The translations under genes and the position numbers were made by a program. 64,000 nucleotides of DNA from Tenrec ecaudatus (Eukaryota; Chordata; Mammalia; Afrosoricida; Tenrecidae), in contig NC_134540.1 in NCBI RefSeq assembly GCF_050624435.1, positions 101,399,739 to 101,463,738 of the forward strand, written 5' to 3'. Below are positions 62,324 to 64,000 of this stretch, piece after piece (position 1 is the first letter of the stretch; every line of letters begins with the position of its first letter). The notes under the pieces were generated by a model, which saw nothing but the letters and a program-made list of their open reading frames with translations, was not told where the DNA came from and searched no databases.

Positions 62324-62880
62324 CTGTGTATATAAGCGAGAAATGTTTATCTTAAAAAGGAGAAAAAAATTAACTACTATCATTCCGTACTGTTTGGACG
62401 CTCTAGTCAATAAAATAAGGTCTCAATCTGAAATGTAAGTTATAATTAATATTTTCATTATAAGTAATCCCATCCTTATGTACAAGTAATGTTTACTTTA
62501 AAAACAACAAAAATTGAGCAAAATTTATTTAAATGAAAAATTCAGTGAAATGGTCAGATGAAAAATAATCAAGTTTTCCTACATCCCAGGTATAAAAAAT
62601 TATTTTACAAAATAACAGACACTAACAAATGTTAGAAAGATTAAATCTCCACAAATTTCTAATATCTATTTCAAGAACATTTCAAATACATCTGAAAATA
62701 ATTTGCAGTCTTTAAAAAAAGAAACACATTCCATGTTCCTCAATGGGAAGGGTCAAGAAAAAGATGTCAATTTAAGACAAGATGCATTCAAGACAAAATC
62801 ATTTAAATTAGAATGCTACTGATGAATACCTGACACCATCGACAAGTCACTTGTGGCAAATTCACTTAAAACATACCCCA
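62324..62880. other. TPP2 intron, unassigned
   Basis: AT-rich sequence with no recognised repeat. Confidence 0.4.
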
Positions 62881-63475
62881 AAATTTGAGTTAATGAAATC
62901 TATACCCCTGTACAGTCTTCTAGTTTTATTTTAGCTCTTAGACACTAACCTAGATCTTTTAACCATCTTGAACTAAGTTTTAAATAGTGCGAGGTTAAGG
63001 GTCCAACTCCATTCTTTGCATTGGTTATCCAGGTGTCCTGGTGCCATCTGCCAACTCATGTGTTTTTCCCCTTTAGATGGTCTTGCCATTGGTTCTCTTG
63101 TTGCCAACCGACTGAATATAAATGTTGAGTTCATTTCTGAGCTATCAATTCTATTGCATTCATTAATATACCTATTCCTAGGACATGAACCACATGTCTC
63201 AACGAATGTAACTTTTTAATAAGTTTTGACATCAGGGAGTGAGAATTCTATTTTGTTCTCGTTGTATGCTATAGCTTTGTTGAATGTTATTAGTAATAGC
63301 TTTTTGTGGATTCCTTAAATTTTTCTGTATATAAGATCATCAGTGTCATCTAGGAACAGTTTTATTTCTTCCTTTGCAATAGTGACATGATTATTTCTTT
63401 TTTTCGGACTTTTAAGTTGATTATGAAGTGAATCTACCATTAAGTTATTAATATTCTCCAATCCCCTAAGAGAAT
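62880..63475 (-). repeat. Old L1 ORF2 fragment, reverse
   Basis: The order 'gtccaactccattctttgc', 'ttgttgccaaccgactgaat', 'ttcctaggacatg' and 'catgattatttctttttttc' is that of the reverse complement of L1 ORF2. It is diverged and lies in the TPP2 intron. No TPP2 exon was found to the right of 62323. Confidence 0.65.
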
Positions 63476-64000
63476 ACATGCTCTATTGAGGACTTTTATT
63501 CTTCCAATAGTTTTATTGATACAAGGTTCACATATAATATACCTGCACAGTCAAGTAGCTTCTAAAAAGTTGTATCCAAACCATCAAAATCAGTTCTCGT
63601 GCATCCTCTCCAGCACCTGGATTCATTTTTTGCTTCCCAAATCCCTTCAACTTCCACCCTCCCCTACGTATTCCCTGACGAGCTATTACATCACTTATGG
63701 TGCTTCATAAACTGGAAACATAAAAACAACAACAACAAACAACCCAGGAAAAAATTAGAACGAAAATACCACTGGCAATATTAAAATAAGCCAGAAGAAA
63801 ATTCTTATTTCCTTTTCTTGCTAAATTGTACCTGCTAGGTTCTTCACACTATGACCTGATGGTAACCTGCTTCCTGGTAACCTGCTAGCCAAAAGGCTGG
63901 TCATCTGAATCAAGCCAGTAGTTCTGCAGAAGAAGATCCTTGGGGATCTCCTGAAGAGATCAGCACTTTCTTTTATTCTGTCATACAAGGTGGCTAGGGA
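63476..64000. other. TPP2 intron, unassigned, with possible SINE at the edge
   Basis: An (AAC)n stretch lies at 63724-63742. The last 160 bp ('ctatgacctgatggtaacc', 'ttctgtcatacaaggtggc') may be a diverged SINE cut by the window edge. No exon was recognised. Confidence 0.4.

Noticed and set aside
62324-64000. A sixth TPP2 exon at the right edge
   Set aside because: I looked for the Lys-rich segment that precedes LDSSDIY on the - strand and found only an old L1 and AT-rich DNA.

Overview
This window is nuclear DNA of a placental mammal, most likely an afrotherian (the elephant, hyrax, tenrec and aardvark group). The evidence is the dominant SINE, a tRNA-like family that opens with variants of GAGCCCTGGTGGC(G/A)CAGTGGTTA and closes near GGGTCGCTATGAGTCGG...GATGGCAGTGAG (AfroSINE type). 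With it come an RTE/BovB-type LINE whose 3' tail resembles the SINE tail, L1 elements whose 3' ends read CC(C/T)AATAAAATG, MaLR-like solo LTRs, mariner remnants and old mammalian repeats (MIR, L2, MER5A). The species cannot be fixed from this sequence alone.

Two protein-coding genes are present in tail-to-tail orientation. METTL21C, a lysine methyltransferase of striated muscle, lies on the + strand. It has an inferred TATA-box promoter and non-coding first exon at about 21.22-21.29 kb and four coding exons (23603-23729, 25797-25948, 35037-35154, 36215-36609) that join in frame into a 263-residue protein. TPP2, tripeptidyl peptidase II, lies on the - strand and enters from the right edge. Its last five coding exons are present (62227-62323, 61083-61213, 53792-53999, 52125-52244, 47574-47663) and encode about 214 C-terminal residues. 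The same convergent arrangement is known in human 13q33.

Layout. Positions 1-21200 are intergenic and hold SINEs, four MaLR-like LTRs (three with perfect 5-bp target-site duplications, one split by an L1), L1 3' ends and an inactive mariner. Positions 21200-36900 hold METTL21C. Its long intron 3 carries two minisatellites, an MRPS21 processed pseudogene, an RTE fragment, an L1 3' end and a second mariner piece. Positions 36900-46740 are the spacer between the two genes, filled by an LTR, two antisense L1s (one nearly full length) and an L1 insertion that carries a 3' transduction. Positions 46740-64000 are TPP2. Its last intron contains a roughly 2.1-kb minisatellite of about 36-bp units.

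The most unusual feature is that minisatellite (49284-51391). Read on the + strand, nearly every unit has a pyrimidine-rich 3' splice site, a 13-nt pseudo-exon and a strong CAG|GTAAGA 5' splice site, repeated about 59 times. Read on the TPP2-sense strand it is a dense array of GGGAGGGAGG runs. I found no gene system of unknown type. The interest here lies in repeat architecture and in the two well-resolved genes.
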